A stretch of DNA of 10,430 bases from Bacillota bacterium. Its GTDB lineage: Bacteria; Bacillota; Clostridia; Oscillospirales; Acutalibacteraceae. Location: the NCBI GenBank assembly GCA_023460155.1, contig JAEWRF010000252.1, positions 1-10,430 of the forward strand. Direction: 5' to 3'. The position numbers and the translations under genes were made by a program. Shown piece after piece: positions 1 to 5,827 of the stretch. The first letter of the stretch is position 1; the number at the start of each line of letters is the position of its first letter. Under the pieces are notes generated by a model. It saw only the letters and a list, made by a program, of their open reading frames with translations. It had not been told where the DNA came from and did no database searches.

Positions 1-473
1 GTCTTTATCATGTCGAAATCCACGGATGTGACATGAAAGCCGGATTTTTCAAGCAGCTCTTTCAAACGCTCGCGGTCTTTCGCCATATTGCCCAGGTAAA
101 CGCATTCCAGATTGTTTGCCGCTTCGAGAATATCGTCCCGAAAGCTTTTGTACTTTCCAAAGATGATTCGGTATGCCCGGTAAGCCCGGACGGTCTCCAT
201 CAGATAATCCCTGGACACGTTTTTCAGGGAACCGCTCTTTTTCTGGCAGCTGAGGAACGAATCCAGATCATTGTATTTGTTGCATTCCACATAATACCTG
301 CCGAGCTGTTCCGTAATGGTTACACTGTACTTTGTCCGATTTTTTACATAATAATACCCGACAGAGGAACCGATCTGTACGACGTCGTATCCGGGATCAC
401 CCTGTCCGAATCCGACGACGTGGCGGACGATTCCACCGTCAGGGACTTTCACTTTATTGGCAAATTGAGGCAT
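1..473 (-). CDS. Uncharacterised protein, C-terminus cut by window edge
   Basis: An open frame runs from an ATG at 473 to the left edge without a stop (157 codons visible). I do not recognise the family. The N-terminal ~65 residues are Gly/Val/Tyr-rich and look like a beta-rich domain (it begins MPQFANKVKVPDGG). Residues ~85-150 are charged and helical, with a Lys/Arg/Glu-rich stretch near the visible end. There is no signal peptide or membrane segment. An AGGAGG-like site lies 13 bases before the ATG, and a promoter (TTTACA, 17 bases, TATCAT) lies just upstream at 514-542, which supports this strand over the antisense frame at 33-566. The gene is divergent from the small plus-strand gene at 652. 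The coding call is fairly safe; the function is unknown. Confidence 0.7.
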   Translation of the reverse strand, partial: MPQFANKVKVPDGGIVRHVVGFGQGDPGYDVVQIGSSVGYYYVKNRTKYSVTITEQLGRYYVECNKYNDLDSFLSCQKKSGSLKNVSRDYLMETVRAYRAYRIIFGKYKSFRDDILEAANNLECVYLGNMAKDRERLKELLEKSGFHVTSVDFDMIK

Positions 474-513
474 TTAAATCGCCTTCCCTCCTGCTTATTT
501 TCTTCTGCCTTTT

Positions 514-542
514 ATGATAAAGCATTTTATTTGGCCTGTAAA
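514..542 (-). promoter_or_regulatory. Sigma-A-type promoter for the left-edge gene
   Basis: Read on the minus strand, a -35 TTTACA (537-542) and a -10 TATCAT (514-519) are separated by exactly 17 bases, each one mismatch from consensus. It lies about 40 bases before the ATG at 473. Seen in sequence; activity is inferred. Confidence 0.5.
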
Positions 543-562
543 GTAGAAAAAAATAATTATTG

Positions 563-591
563 TTGAAAAACTGCAAATAATCGAATAAAAT
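563..591 (+). promoter_or_regulatory. Sigma-A-type promoter for the gene at 652
   Basis: TTGAAA (563-568) and TAAAAT (586-591) are spaced by 17 bases, each one mismatch from consensus, in AT-rich DNA. Transcription would start near 598. It is back to back with the minus-strand promoter at 514-542, so this intergenic region is a divergent promoter pair. Confidence 0.55.
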
Positions 592-651
592 CTAATTAGC
601 ACAGAGCGTTTTCTGGATTTGGCTATGATTCATTATAAGGAATTAAAGGGG

Positions 652-879
652 ATGCCTGATATGTACGGCGATAAAGCGATTGTAATAGCGAACAGCACCG
701 CGGAGGGCGTTAGCCTGATTGATCTGCAGATTTATAACGAGAAGGGAATTCTGTACCGTCAGCCCAATAAGGATTTTATTGATGATATCAATCACATTCC
801 CTACCTTGACCGGGAAGGAATCCGAAATGTGATCTCACAGGAATACGGCATTCCGGCGGATCATATTGTTTTTAAGTGA
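652..879 (+). CDS. Small uncharacterised protein (75 aa)
   Basis: This is a short soluble protein of unknown family, with no signal peptide or membrane segment and a mixed alpha/beta look (a hydrophobic strand around AIVIANS, then an acidic, Tyr-containing middle, ending HIVFK). The frame is open from a TTG at 619, and starts at ATG 625, 652 or 661 are all possible. I chose 652 because AAGGA at 637-641 is 10 bases upstream; 661 has AAAGGGG ahead of it, and 625 has no convincing ribosome binding site. If 625 is used, the protein gains nine residues. A well-formed promoter lies at 563-591. No clear intrinsic terminator follows the stop. The coding call rests on the promoter and on protein-like composition; no function can be given. 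Confidence 0.6.
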   Translation: MPDMYGDKAIVIANSTAEGVSLIDLQIYNEKGILYRQPNKDFIDDINHIPYLDREGIRNVISQEYGIPADHIVFK

Positions 880-967
880 GAGGCGGCCCTGCTTTTGGAC
901 TTGCCTTGCGGCCGGACTGAGCTCCGAAGCCCGCACTGCACCCGCATCTGGAAAAATAAGAAAATTT

Positions 968-996
968 TTGAAATAATGTAATATTTATGGTATCAT
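968..996 (+). promoter_or_regulatory. Sigma-A-type promoter for the 57-aa gene
   Basis: TTGAAA (968-973) and TATCAT (991-996) are spaced by 17 bases in an AT-rich stretch. The predicted start of transcription is near 1003, about 28 bases before the ATG at 1031. This promoter is a main reason for calling the small gene that follows. Confidence 0.55.
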
Positions 997-1030
997 ATTT
1001 GATAAAGTAAATTACAGAAAGCTGATAGAT

Positions 1031-1204
1031 ATGACGATTGACGAAATCAAGAAGCTGGACAGGCAGCTCCGCCAGATACCCGATCTGCTTGGAAAAGGAT
1101 ATCCCCTTTTTAAAAAAGTGATCCTTGAATACGCCGAACAAAGTCATATTTCCGCAACGGATGTCATTCTGCAGTATACGGCTTGGAAGTGGAAGAAGGA
1201 CTGA
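1031..1204 (+). CDS. Small uncharacterised protein (57 aa)
   Basis: ATG to TGA encodes 57 residues starting MTIDEIKKLD and ending AWKWKKD. The composition is that of a small helical, charged protein with an amphipathic N-terminal helix and a basic, Trp-rich C-terminus. There is no signal peptide or transmembrane segment. The ribosome binding site is weak (AGAAAG about 10-15 bases upstream), but the promoter at 968-996 is close to consensus. The overlapping minus-strand frame at 872-1222 has low-complexity, antisense-like composition and no ribosome binding site, so I prefer the plus strand. I do not recognise the family. A small DNA-binding or regulatory protein is possible, but nothing in the sequence proves it. 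Confidence 0.55.
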   Translation: MTIDEIKKLDRQLRQIPDLLGKGYPLFKKVILEYAEQSHISATDVILQYTAWKWKKD

Positions 1205-1333
1205 GATTCCCCTCCCAGACACGTACCGTTCCTGTTTGAATTACCTCCGGCAGCCGCGGCATTGTTGTTTTGCGCAATAGCGGTGCATCTTAAAAATGTC
1301 GTCTCTGCCATGAAATATAAATTTGAACAGCAG

Positions 1334-1367
1334 GAAGCCCGCATGGCGCCAGAGCCATGCGGGCTTC
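1334..1367. terminator. Hairpin terminator between convergent genes
   Basis: A perfect 14-bp inverted repeat (arms 1334-1347 and 1354-1367) encloses a 6-base loop. It lies 9 bases after the stop of the minus-strand UPF0180 gene and 129 bases after the plus-strand 57-aa gene. There is no long T run on either side, so it is a stable stem more than a textbook terminator. It probably serves the minus-strand gene and may also serve the opposite strand. Confidence 0.6.
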
Positions 1368-1376
1368 TTACAACGG

Positions 1377-1634
1377 TCAGATTTTCGATTGTTCCAGCTC
1401 ACTGGCGACCTGTTCGGGAGTCAGCCCGTCCGCGTTGATCACTACGGACTTGATGGAGGTATCTTCTATGCCCAAAACATTCGAATTGAGGCCCGTGACA
1501 ACAATGGCGTCATAGCCTTTCAGTTTTGCCGAGTCCTGCTGATTAAAATCAATGCATTCCACACGGTATCCTTTATGAGAAAGATAATCCTTGACCGGAG
1601 TCAGATCTTTTTCGACCGCGATTTTACCTTTCAT
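1377..1634 (-). CDS. UPF0180 (YkuS-like) family protein
   Basis: This is an 85-residue protein of the UPF0180 family, whose Bacillus subtilis member is YkuS and whose function is unknown. Family features are visible: an N-terminal KIAVEKDLTPVKDYL segment, the central DAIVVTGLNSNVLGI motif, and the C-terminal VINADGLTPEQVASELE stretch. The length is normal for the family. A GTG at 1643 would add three residues, but the ATG at 1634 has GGGGTGA 5 bases upstream and is preferred. The gene follows the DUF6512-like gene on the same strand after 81 bases and may be co-transcribed with it. A hairpin at 1334-1367 follows the stop. The family call is firm; no biochemical role is established. Confidence 0.85.
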   Translation of the reverse strand: MKGKIAVEKDLTPVKDYLSHKGYRVECIDFNQQDSAKLKGYDAIVVTGLNSNVLGIEDTSIKSVVINADGLTPEQVASELEQSKI

Positions 1635-1715
1635 AGTTATCACCCCGATGTAGTTTCTGCCTTTCCTGCTGCCTTATGCGAACTTTTTAGGGAGTTCTTT
1701 TCGGGCAGCTGAGAA

Positions 1716-2267
1716 TTACCGACGGGAGAGATTCTTGTCGGGTACGCCGTAAACATGAAAGACCGGATCTAAAAACAAGGGAATGTGCGGAGGATAAAAA
1801 GTAAATATCACAAAACAGGCGGCGAGCACCAAGACGATGAACAGTGCAGTAAACTCAGGAATTATGCCGGCATCAGCCAGCTGAATGGTTCGCCGGCTGT
1901 ACGCAAAAGCGGCGGCAACACCCAAAACAAAGGTTAAAATATCCGCCCAAAGGAAGTGCCGCCCCACGATTCCGGTATAAGTATAAAACACAGTGACAAT
2001 GACCAGAAGACCGAATAGAATCCCTAGTGTTTTGGCCGCGATAAAGTTGGGGAAATGGTTTCCGACTGCGAAATATTCAACAATGCTGTAGAGCAGCACG
2101 GGCATAAAAAGCAGCTTTAAATGCTCCCAGGTGCTTTCGTTTACGGGACTGAAAAGTCCGGCAATGCGATTTTGTCCGGTCCAATGATAGACGAAGTGCA
2201 ATAGAGTCCCGGTAACGATTACAAAAATAAACCCAGCAAGTTCCCAGCAAAAAAGCCCATTCTCCAT
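1716..2267 (-). CDS. DUF6512-like integral membrane protein
   Basis: This is a 183-residue, strongly hydrophobic protein with about five to six membrane-spanning segments (roughly residues 7-26, 50-66, 80-98, 106-124 and 137-160), ending in a short polar, basic tail. The conserved-looking motif GLFSPVNESTWEHLKLLF lies between the first two segments, with FYTYTGI further on; I associate these with the clostridial DUF6512 membrane family, whose function is unknown. The ATG at 2267 has AGAGG 8 bases upstream. An upstream in-frame GTG at 2276 lies inside that site and is unlikely. The gene is divergent from the plus-strand gene at 2402 and precedes the UPF0180 gene. Membrane location is certain from composition; the family name is from memory. 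Confidence 0.8.
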   Translation of the reverse strand: MENGLFCWELAGFIFVIVTGTLLHFVYHWTGQNRIAGLFSPVNESTWEHLKLLFMPVLLYSIVEYFAVGNHFPNFIAAKTLGILFGLLVIVTVFYTYTGIVGRHFLWADILTFVLGVAAAFAYSRRTIQLADAGIIPEFTALFIVLVLAACFVIFTFYPPHIPLFLDPVFHVYGVPDKNLSRR

Positions 2268-2401
2268 CAATAACACCTCTTTCCCTGAATTGTATGCGGC
2301 CAGCTAAAAAAATAGGAAGTGAGTGAGCAGGAAAGACTTCATAGATTTCAGTTTAATGGGCATTCTATCTTTGATTTAAATCCTATTCGGGAGCTGATAT
2401 T

Positions 2402-2836
2402 ATGATAAATGACGATACCATAAAACTGTTGAGCGAATGTAACGCAGGCATCAAGATGGCTGTGAGCTCGATTGACGAAGTAGTGCCCAAAGTAAAAAGT
2501 GAACAATTTGAGCAGCTTTTGTTGGACTGCAAGCACGAGCATGAAGCGCTTGGCAATGAAACACACCGTTTGCTGAACGAGTATGAAGAAAGGGGAGAGG
2601 ATCCCAGCCCGATTGCGAAGGGAATGTCCTGGATCAAAACAAATACGAAGCTCACGATGAAGCCAACGGATCAAACTGCGGCCGATCTGATTACGGAAGG
2701 CTGCAATATGGGTGTAAAATCTCTGAATCGATATCTAAACCAATATCAAGCGGCAGATCAGCAGGCGAAGAATATTACCGAGCAGCTTATCCATTCGGAA
2801 GAACAGCTGTCCGTTCATTTAAGGCCTTTTTTATAA
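2402..2836 (+). CDS. Four-helix-bundle (ferritin-like) protein of unknown function
   Basis: This 144-residue, all-helical, highly charged protein has no signal peptide or membrane segment. Heptad-like helices span roughly residues 4-28, 31-62, 68-105 and 108-140, resembling the DUF2383/PA2169-type four-helix bundles related to ferritin. Notable segments are SECNAGIKMAV near the start, KGMSWIKTNTKL in the middle and CNMGVKSLNRYLNQY in the third helix. Two internal cysteines (in the SECNAG and EGCNMG segments) and a Cys-Lys-His-Glu-His-Glu run (residues ~43-48) could bind metal, but a diiron site is not demonstrated. The start at 2402 is supported by GGGAG about 9 bases upstream. Two hairpins follow the stop. 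The function is unknown; a stress or metal-related role is only a guess. Confidence 0.75.
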   Translation: MINDDTIKLLSECNAGIKMAVSSIDEVVPKVKSEQFEQLLLDCKHEHEALGNETHRLLNEYEERGEDPSPIAKGMSWIKTNTKLTMKPTDQTAADLITEGCNMGVKSLNRYLNQYQAADQQAKNITEQLIHSEEQLSVHLRPFL

Positions 2837-2854
2837 GCAGTCCACCAAGAACAG

Positions 2855-2881
2855 ACGCTCTCCGGCGCAGCCGGGGAGCGT
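2855..2881 (+). terminator. Stem-loop after the four-helix-bundle gene
   Basis: An 11-bp stem with one G-T wobble (arms 2855-2865 and 2871-2881) and a 5-base loop lies 18 bases after the stop codon. No T run follows, so it may protect the 3' end or act together with the terminator at 2891-2928. Confidence 0.4.
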
Positions 2882-2890
2882 ACCACAATG

Positions 2891-2928
2891 AAAAAACGCC
2901 CGCAGTTTTACTACTGCAGGCGCTTTTT
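2891..2928. terminator. Bidirectional intrinsic terminator
   Basis: A 10-bp stem with one mismatch (arms 2897-2906 and 2913-2922) and a 6-base loop is flanked by six A on the left (2891-2896) and five T on the right (2924-2928). It therefore reads as an intrinsic terminator on both strands and separates the convergent plus-strand gene at 2402 from the minus-strand molbindin gene. Confidence 0.8.
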
Positions 2929-2949
2929 CATTTCCGGTCAGGGTTTTGG

Positions 2950-3159
2950 TCAATCTTTGCCGATCATTACGGACGTCGCTTTTATGACTGCGTAAGCATC
3001 GTCTCCCACTTTAAGGTCGAGGTTTTTAACGCTGTCCATGGTAATGGAAGCGTTGATCTGAATTCCGCTGCCAATGTCAAGCGTTACGGATGAATTTACA
3101 GCGCCCGGCTTCACTTCAACGATTTTTCCTTTGATCTGGTTTCTTGCACTTAATCTCAT
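2950..3159 (-). CDS. mop: Stand-alone molbindin (Mop, TOBE-type molybdate-binding protein)
   Basis: This 69-residue protein is a single Mop domain with the hallmarks SARNQIKGKI at residues 4-13, VKPGAVNSSV at 16-25, the ASITMDS segment near 38-44, and IKATSVMIGK at the end. Proteins of this type, first known as Mop from Clostridium pasteurianum, assemble into hexamers that bind molybdate or tungstate oxyanions and act as cytoplasmic storage or buffering proteins. AAGGAA lies about 12 bases before the ATG. The 50-aa gene ends 50 bases upstream on the same strand, and the modABC operon ends just before that. The terminator at 2891-2928 follows. This gene fits the molybdenum theme of the window and could supply the binding domain not recognisable in the ModC here. 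Confidence 0.93.
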   Translation of the reverse strand: MRLSARNQIKGKIVEVKPGAVNSSVTLDIGSGIQINASITMDSVKNLDLKVGDDAYAVIKATSVMIGKD

Positions 3160-3209
3160 TTTTTTTGTTTTTCCTTTCCAAATAGTGATGAAAGTTGGGA
3201 TGTTCGGCC

Positions 3210-3362
3210 TTATTGCTTTCCGGACGCCGTTTCGCTTCCTAATTCTTGACTGTTCCCTTTTGACTGCGGCGGCTCGTATTGATCAATTACGGCGTTCAGA
3301 GCAGGCAGATCATAAATTGACAAATGATCGGTGTCCGCTTTCTTCTTTTTCTGCGAATCCAT
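3210..3362 (-). CDS. Small hydrophilic protein (50 aa), unknown, upstream of mop
   Basis: The ATG at 3362 is preceded by GGAAGGG with 5 bases of spacing, a strong ribosome binding site. An in-frame upstream ATG at 3407 lacks one. The 50-residue product begins with a basic run (MDSQKKKKADTD), has a short possible helix (LSIYDLPALNAVIDQY), and ends in a Ser/Gln/Glu-rich, probably disordered tail. There are no cysteines and no membrane segment. It sits 50 bases before mop on the same strand, so the two are probably one transcript, and directly after the terminator of the large molybdenum operon. I do not recognise it. The strong ribosome binding site favours real translation, although short length leaves doubt. 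Confidence 0.55.
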   Translation of the reverse strand: MDSQKKKKADTDHLSIYDLPALNAVIDQYEPPQSKGNSQELGSETASGKQ

Positions 3363-3444
3363 AAAATCCCTTCCTTCTTTCAAAATAGTTTTTCCGATAA
3401 ATTTCAAAATATAAAGAGATGAAATGGAGCTGATGAAAATTTAT

Positions 3445-3479
3445 AAAAAAACTGGTACGCGGGCTGCGCCGCGTACCAG
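3445..3479 (-). terminator. Intrinsic terminator of the molybdenum operon
   Basis: A perfect 11-bp GC-rich stem (arms 3452-3462 and 3469-3479) with a 6-base loop is followed on the minus strand by seven T (complement of 3445-3451). It lies 78 bases after the stop of the nifS-like gene, is a textbook Rho-independent terminator, and defines the downstream end of the run that begins beyond 10430. Confidence 0.9.
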
Positions 3480-3557
3480 AAAAATGTTGTGTTGGAATTC
3501 GATTCCATGCAAATACGGAATTTACGGAGATTAACGTTCCGGCGCAGGCAAGTCTAT

Positions 3558-4736
3558 TCATTGCCCGTCCTTTTGCGCTTTTTCCCACCTGGGGGACACG
3601 GCACGGAGCCGCTCAACAATTTTGGGCAATACTTCGAGAATGGTATCGACGTCTTCGTCGGTATTCATTTCGCTAAGTGTAAGACGCAGCGAACCGTACG
3701 CGGTTTCCCGCTTGAGTCCGATTGCGGTCAGAACATGCGACGGATCGAGAGAGCCGGAAGCGCAGGCAGAACCGGCGGAAGCACAAATTCCGTTTTGATC
3801 GAGCTGCAGAAGAAGAGATTCTCCTTCGATGCCTTCAAAGGAGATATTGACATTCCCGTCCAACCTTTTTTCCCGGTCGCCGTTCAGCTTTGTGCACGGA
3901 ATTTTCAGCAAGCCGCCGATCAGCCTGTCACGGAGCTGTCTTGTTTCCCGGCCGTTTTTCTCCATGTCGAAACAGGCTGTCTCAATTGCTTTCCCCAGAC
4001 CGACGATTCCGGCGACATTTTCCGTTCCGGCGCGGCGGTTCCGTTCCTGCGCTCCGCCCTCGATCAGATTCGGAAAGCGCAGCCCTTTTTGCACATATAA
4101 TGCGCCGACGCCCTTTGGTCCGTGAAATTTATGAGCCGAAAGCGACAGAAGCTGAATATGCTGTTCCCTGACCTGAATGGGGAGGTGGCCGACCGCCTGT
4201 ACCGCATCGGTATGGAAAATAACGTTTCTATCGCTGCATATTTTTCCGAGTTCGGCGATCGGCTGTACAGAGCCGATTTCATTGTTGGCGTACATGACGG
4301 AGGCCAAGGTGGTGTCCGGCCGGATGGCAGCCTCCAAGTCCGCGGGATCGACGATTCCGTTTTCATTCACGTTGAGATAGGTGACTTCAAAGCCCTCTTT
4401 TTCCAGTGCTTTCATGGTGTGAAGCACTGCGTGGTGCTCGAATTTTGTGGTGATCAGGTGTTTTCCCTTTGACGCCATTGCGATTGCGATTCCGCGAATG
4501 GCCCAGTTGTCGGCCTCGGAACCGCCCGAAGTAAAGAATATTTCCTGCTCGTCCGCCCCCAGAGCGCAGGCGACTCTTCCGCGCGCCGTGCTGATTGCTT
4601 CCCTGGAAATGCGGCCCAGAGAATACAGGCTCGACGGATTGCCGTATTTTTCACTGAAATAAGGGAGCATTTCATCGAGAACAGCTTTTGTCACCGGCGT
4701 GGTTGCCGCATTGTCGGCATATACGAAACGCGCCAT
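3558..4736 (-). CDS. NifS/IscS-type cysteine desulfurase
   Basis: This is a 392-residue PLP-dependent class V aminotransferase-fold enzyme that takes sulfur from L-cysteine as a persulfide. Visible motifs, numbered from the ATG at 4736, are YADNAATTP (6-14), TSGGSEADN (69-77), the PLP-stacking FEHH (99-102), NNEIGSVQPI (151-160), HTDAVQA with Asp177, the PLP-lysine motif SAHKFHGPKG with Lys203, RAGTEN (235-240), and the active-site loop GSACASGSLDPSHVL with Cys325. A short SGSLDPS loop of this kind marks group I (NifS/IscS) enzymes. The ATG at 4736 has AGAGGTG 6 bases upstream; a GTG at 4745 is less likely. It starts 12 bases after the xdhC stop, so translation is probably coupled. Adjacency to XdhC, with no scaffold gene nearby, suggests it donates sulfur to the molybdenum cofactor rather than to Fe-S clusters, as described for NifS4 with XdhC in Rhodobacter capsulatus. 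A selenium donor role is also possible. Confidence 0.95.
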   Translation of the reverse strand: MARFVYADNAATTPVTKAVLDEMLPYFSEKYGNPSSLYSLGRISREAISTARGRVACALGADEQEIFFTSGGSEADNWAIRGIAIAMASKGKHLITTKFEHHAVLHTMKALEKEGFEVTYLNVNENGIVDPADLEAAIRPDTTLASVMYANNEIGSVQPIAELGKICSDRNVIFHTDAVQAVGHLPIQVREQHIQLLSLSAHKFHGPKGVGALYVQKGLRFPNLIEGGAQERNRRAGTENVAGIVGLGKAIETACFDMEKNGRETRQLRDRLIGGLLKIPCTKLNGDREKRLDGNVNISFEGIEGESLLLQLDQNGICASAGSACASGSLDPSHVLTAIGLKRETAYGSLRLTLSEMNTDEDVDTILEVLPKIVERLRAVSPRWEKAQKDGQ

Positions 4737-4748
4737 AAAATTCACCTC

Positions 4749-5789
4749 TCATTTTGTGGAAAGATCTTCGATCAGCACCTGCATAATTCCCCCGCATACC
4801 ATGCCTTCGTCTTCCGCGGCGTCTCCGGTCATATCCACTTCCTGAAGCATGTATTCCCCCGTTCCTATTATGCCGCGCGCATTTCCGATAACGGCCGCTT
4901 CGCTGCAGCCGCCGCCGATGCTTCCGGCAATTCTGCCGTCGGAATAGACGATCATTTTAGCGCCCGCGCCGCGTGGAACCGGCCCTTTGGAGGAGATAAC
5001 CGTAACAAGTGACGCTTGTCCTCCGATCGGGCCGGCAAGCGCCGAAATCACGCGGAAGTCCACATCGGAGCGGTTTACCGAACGGTTTTCATCATCGCTT
5101 TTCAGCCGTTTGCACTGGATGATTTCGGCGATAATCGAAACGGCGATTTCCTCCGGTGTAACCGCTCCGATGGCAAGGCCGATCGGTGTATGGACGCGGT
5201 TCAGGCGTTCCCTGTCATACCCCTGCGATACCAGTTGATCCTTTACCACAGCAACCCGTCTGCGAGAACCGATCATACCGGTGTAGAAGGGCTCTGCACC
5301 TCCTAAAATGGTTTCAAGGCAGGTTTGATCGTAGCGGTGGCCGCGGGTGATGATGACGACATAATCGTTTCGCGTTATGGAAAGCTGCTTTAGTGCCTTA
5401 TCAAACGATTCGCAGATTACACAGTCCGCCGAGGGAAAACGCGCGGAATTCGCAAAATCAGGCCTGTCGTCTACCAACGTGACGGAAAAGCCGATTTTTG
5501 AAGCGAAATCAACAACCGGCAGGGCGACATGGCCTCCTCCGAGGACGATCAGCCGCTCTTCGGGATAAAACGGTTCCGCAATCACAAAGGTTTCCTGCTG
5601 GCGGCAGGTAACGGGCAGCCCTTTTTTTATCGCTTCCAGAGAAATTTCATCGCACTCCAAGCTGTCTGCGAGCTGTTTTGTCATGCTCTGTTCCTTTTTG
5701 CCGCGCGTACCGCTGAACTGTGTCAGCAGAACGGTGTCGCGTCCGTCCCGGAGCCGATCCAACAGCTGCGAATAGATTCCGTTTTTCAT
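4749..5789 (-). CDS. XdhC/CoxI-family molybdenum hydroxylase maturation factor with rearranged domains
   Basis: This is a 346-residue protein of the XdhC/CoxI family. XdhC proteins bind molybdenum cofactor, help form its sulfurated (Mo=S) state together with a NifS-type enzyme, and deliver it to xanthine dehydrogenase/aldehyde oxidoreductase apo-enzymes. Here the Rossmann-like half, usually C-terminal, comes first: LIVLGGGHVALP (80-91), VTLVDDRPDF (103-112), IITRGHRYD (146-154), GMIGSRRR (171-178) and PIGLAIGA (202-209). The XdhC_CoxI half, usually N-terminal, follows at about 255-342: SSKGPVPRGAGAKM (266-279), SIGGGCSEA (290-298) and GMVCGGIMQVLIE (329-341). Residues 1-70 look like the first part of a degenerate XdhC_CoxI domain. 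The start is secured by AGGAGG 6 bases before the ATG. It lies 38 bases after modC and 12 bases before nifS. NCBI-style naming would probably be 'XdhC family aldehyde oxidoreductase maturation factor'. Confidence 0.92.
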   Translation of the reverse strand: MKNGIYSQLLDRLRDGRDTVLLTQFSGTRGKKEQSMTKQLADSLECDEISLEAIKKGLPVTCRQQETFVIAEPFYPEERLIVLGGGHVALPVVDFASKIGFSVTLVDDRPDFANSARFPSADCVICESFDKALKQLSITRNDYVVIITRGHRYDQTCLETILGGAEPFYTGMIGSRRRVAVVKDQLVSQGYDRERLNRVHTPIGLAIGAVTPEEIAVSIIAEIIQCKRLKSDDENRSVNRSDVDFRVISALAGPIGGQASLVTVISSKGPVPRGAGAKMIVYSDGRIAGSIGGGCSEAAVIGNARGIIGTGEYMLQEVDMTGDAAEDEGMVCGGIMQVLIEDLSTK

Positions 5790-5827
5790 ACAATTCCTCC
5801 TGGTTATCGGATTTTCAAAAATCAGTC

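Noticed and set aside
33..566. 177-codon plus-strand frame at the left edge
   Set aside because: It is antisense to the minus-strand frame starting at 473, which has a ribosome binding site, a promoter and a more protein-like composition; the plus frame also runs through the divergent promoter region.
872..1222. 116-codon minus-strand frame
   Set aside because: It lacks a ribosome binding site, runs antisense to the 57-aa gene and its promoter, and has an antisense-like composition.
1323..1712. 129-codon plus-strand frame
   Set aside because: It is antisense to the clearly recognisable UPF0180 gene and passes through the terminator hairpin.
3489..4100. 203-codon plus-strand frame
   Set aside because: It is antisense to the 3' half of the cysteine desulfurase gene, whose catalytic motifs are intact.
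4749..4751. TGA at the end of the XdhC-like gene as a possible selenocysteine codon
   Set aside because: The protein ends at the expected family boundary, and the nifS ribosome binding site follows at once with no selenocysteine insertion-type hairpin seen.
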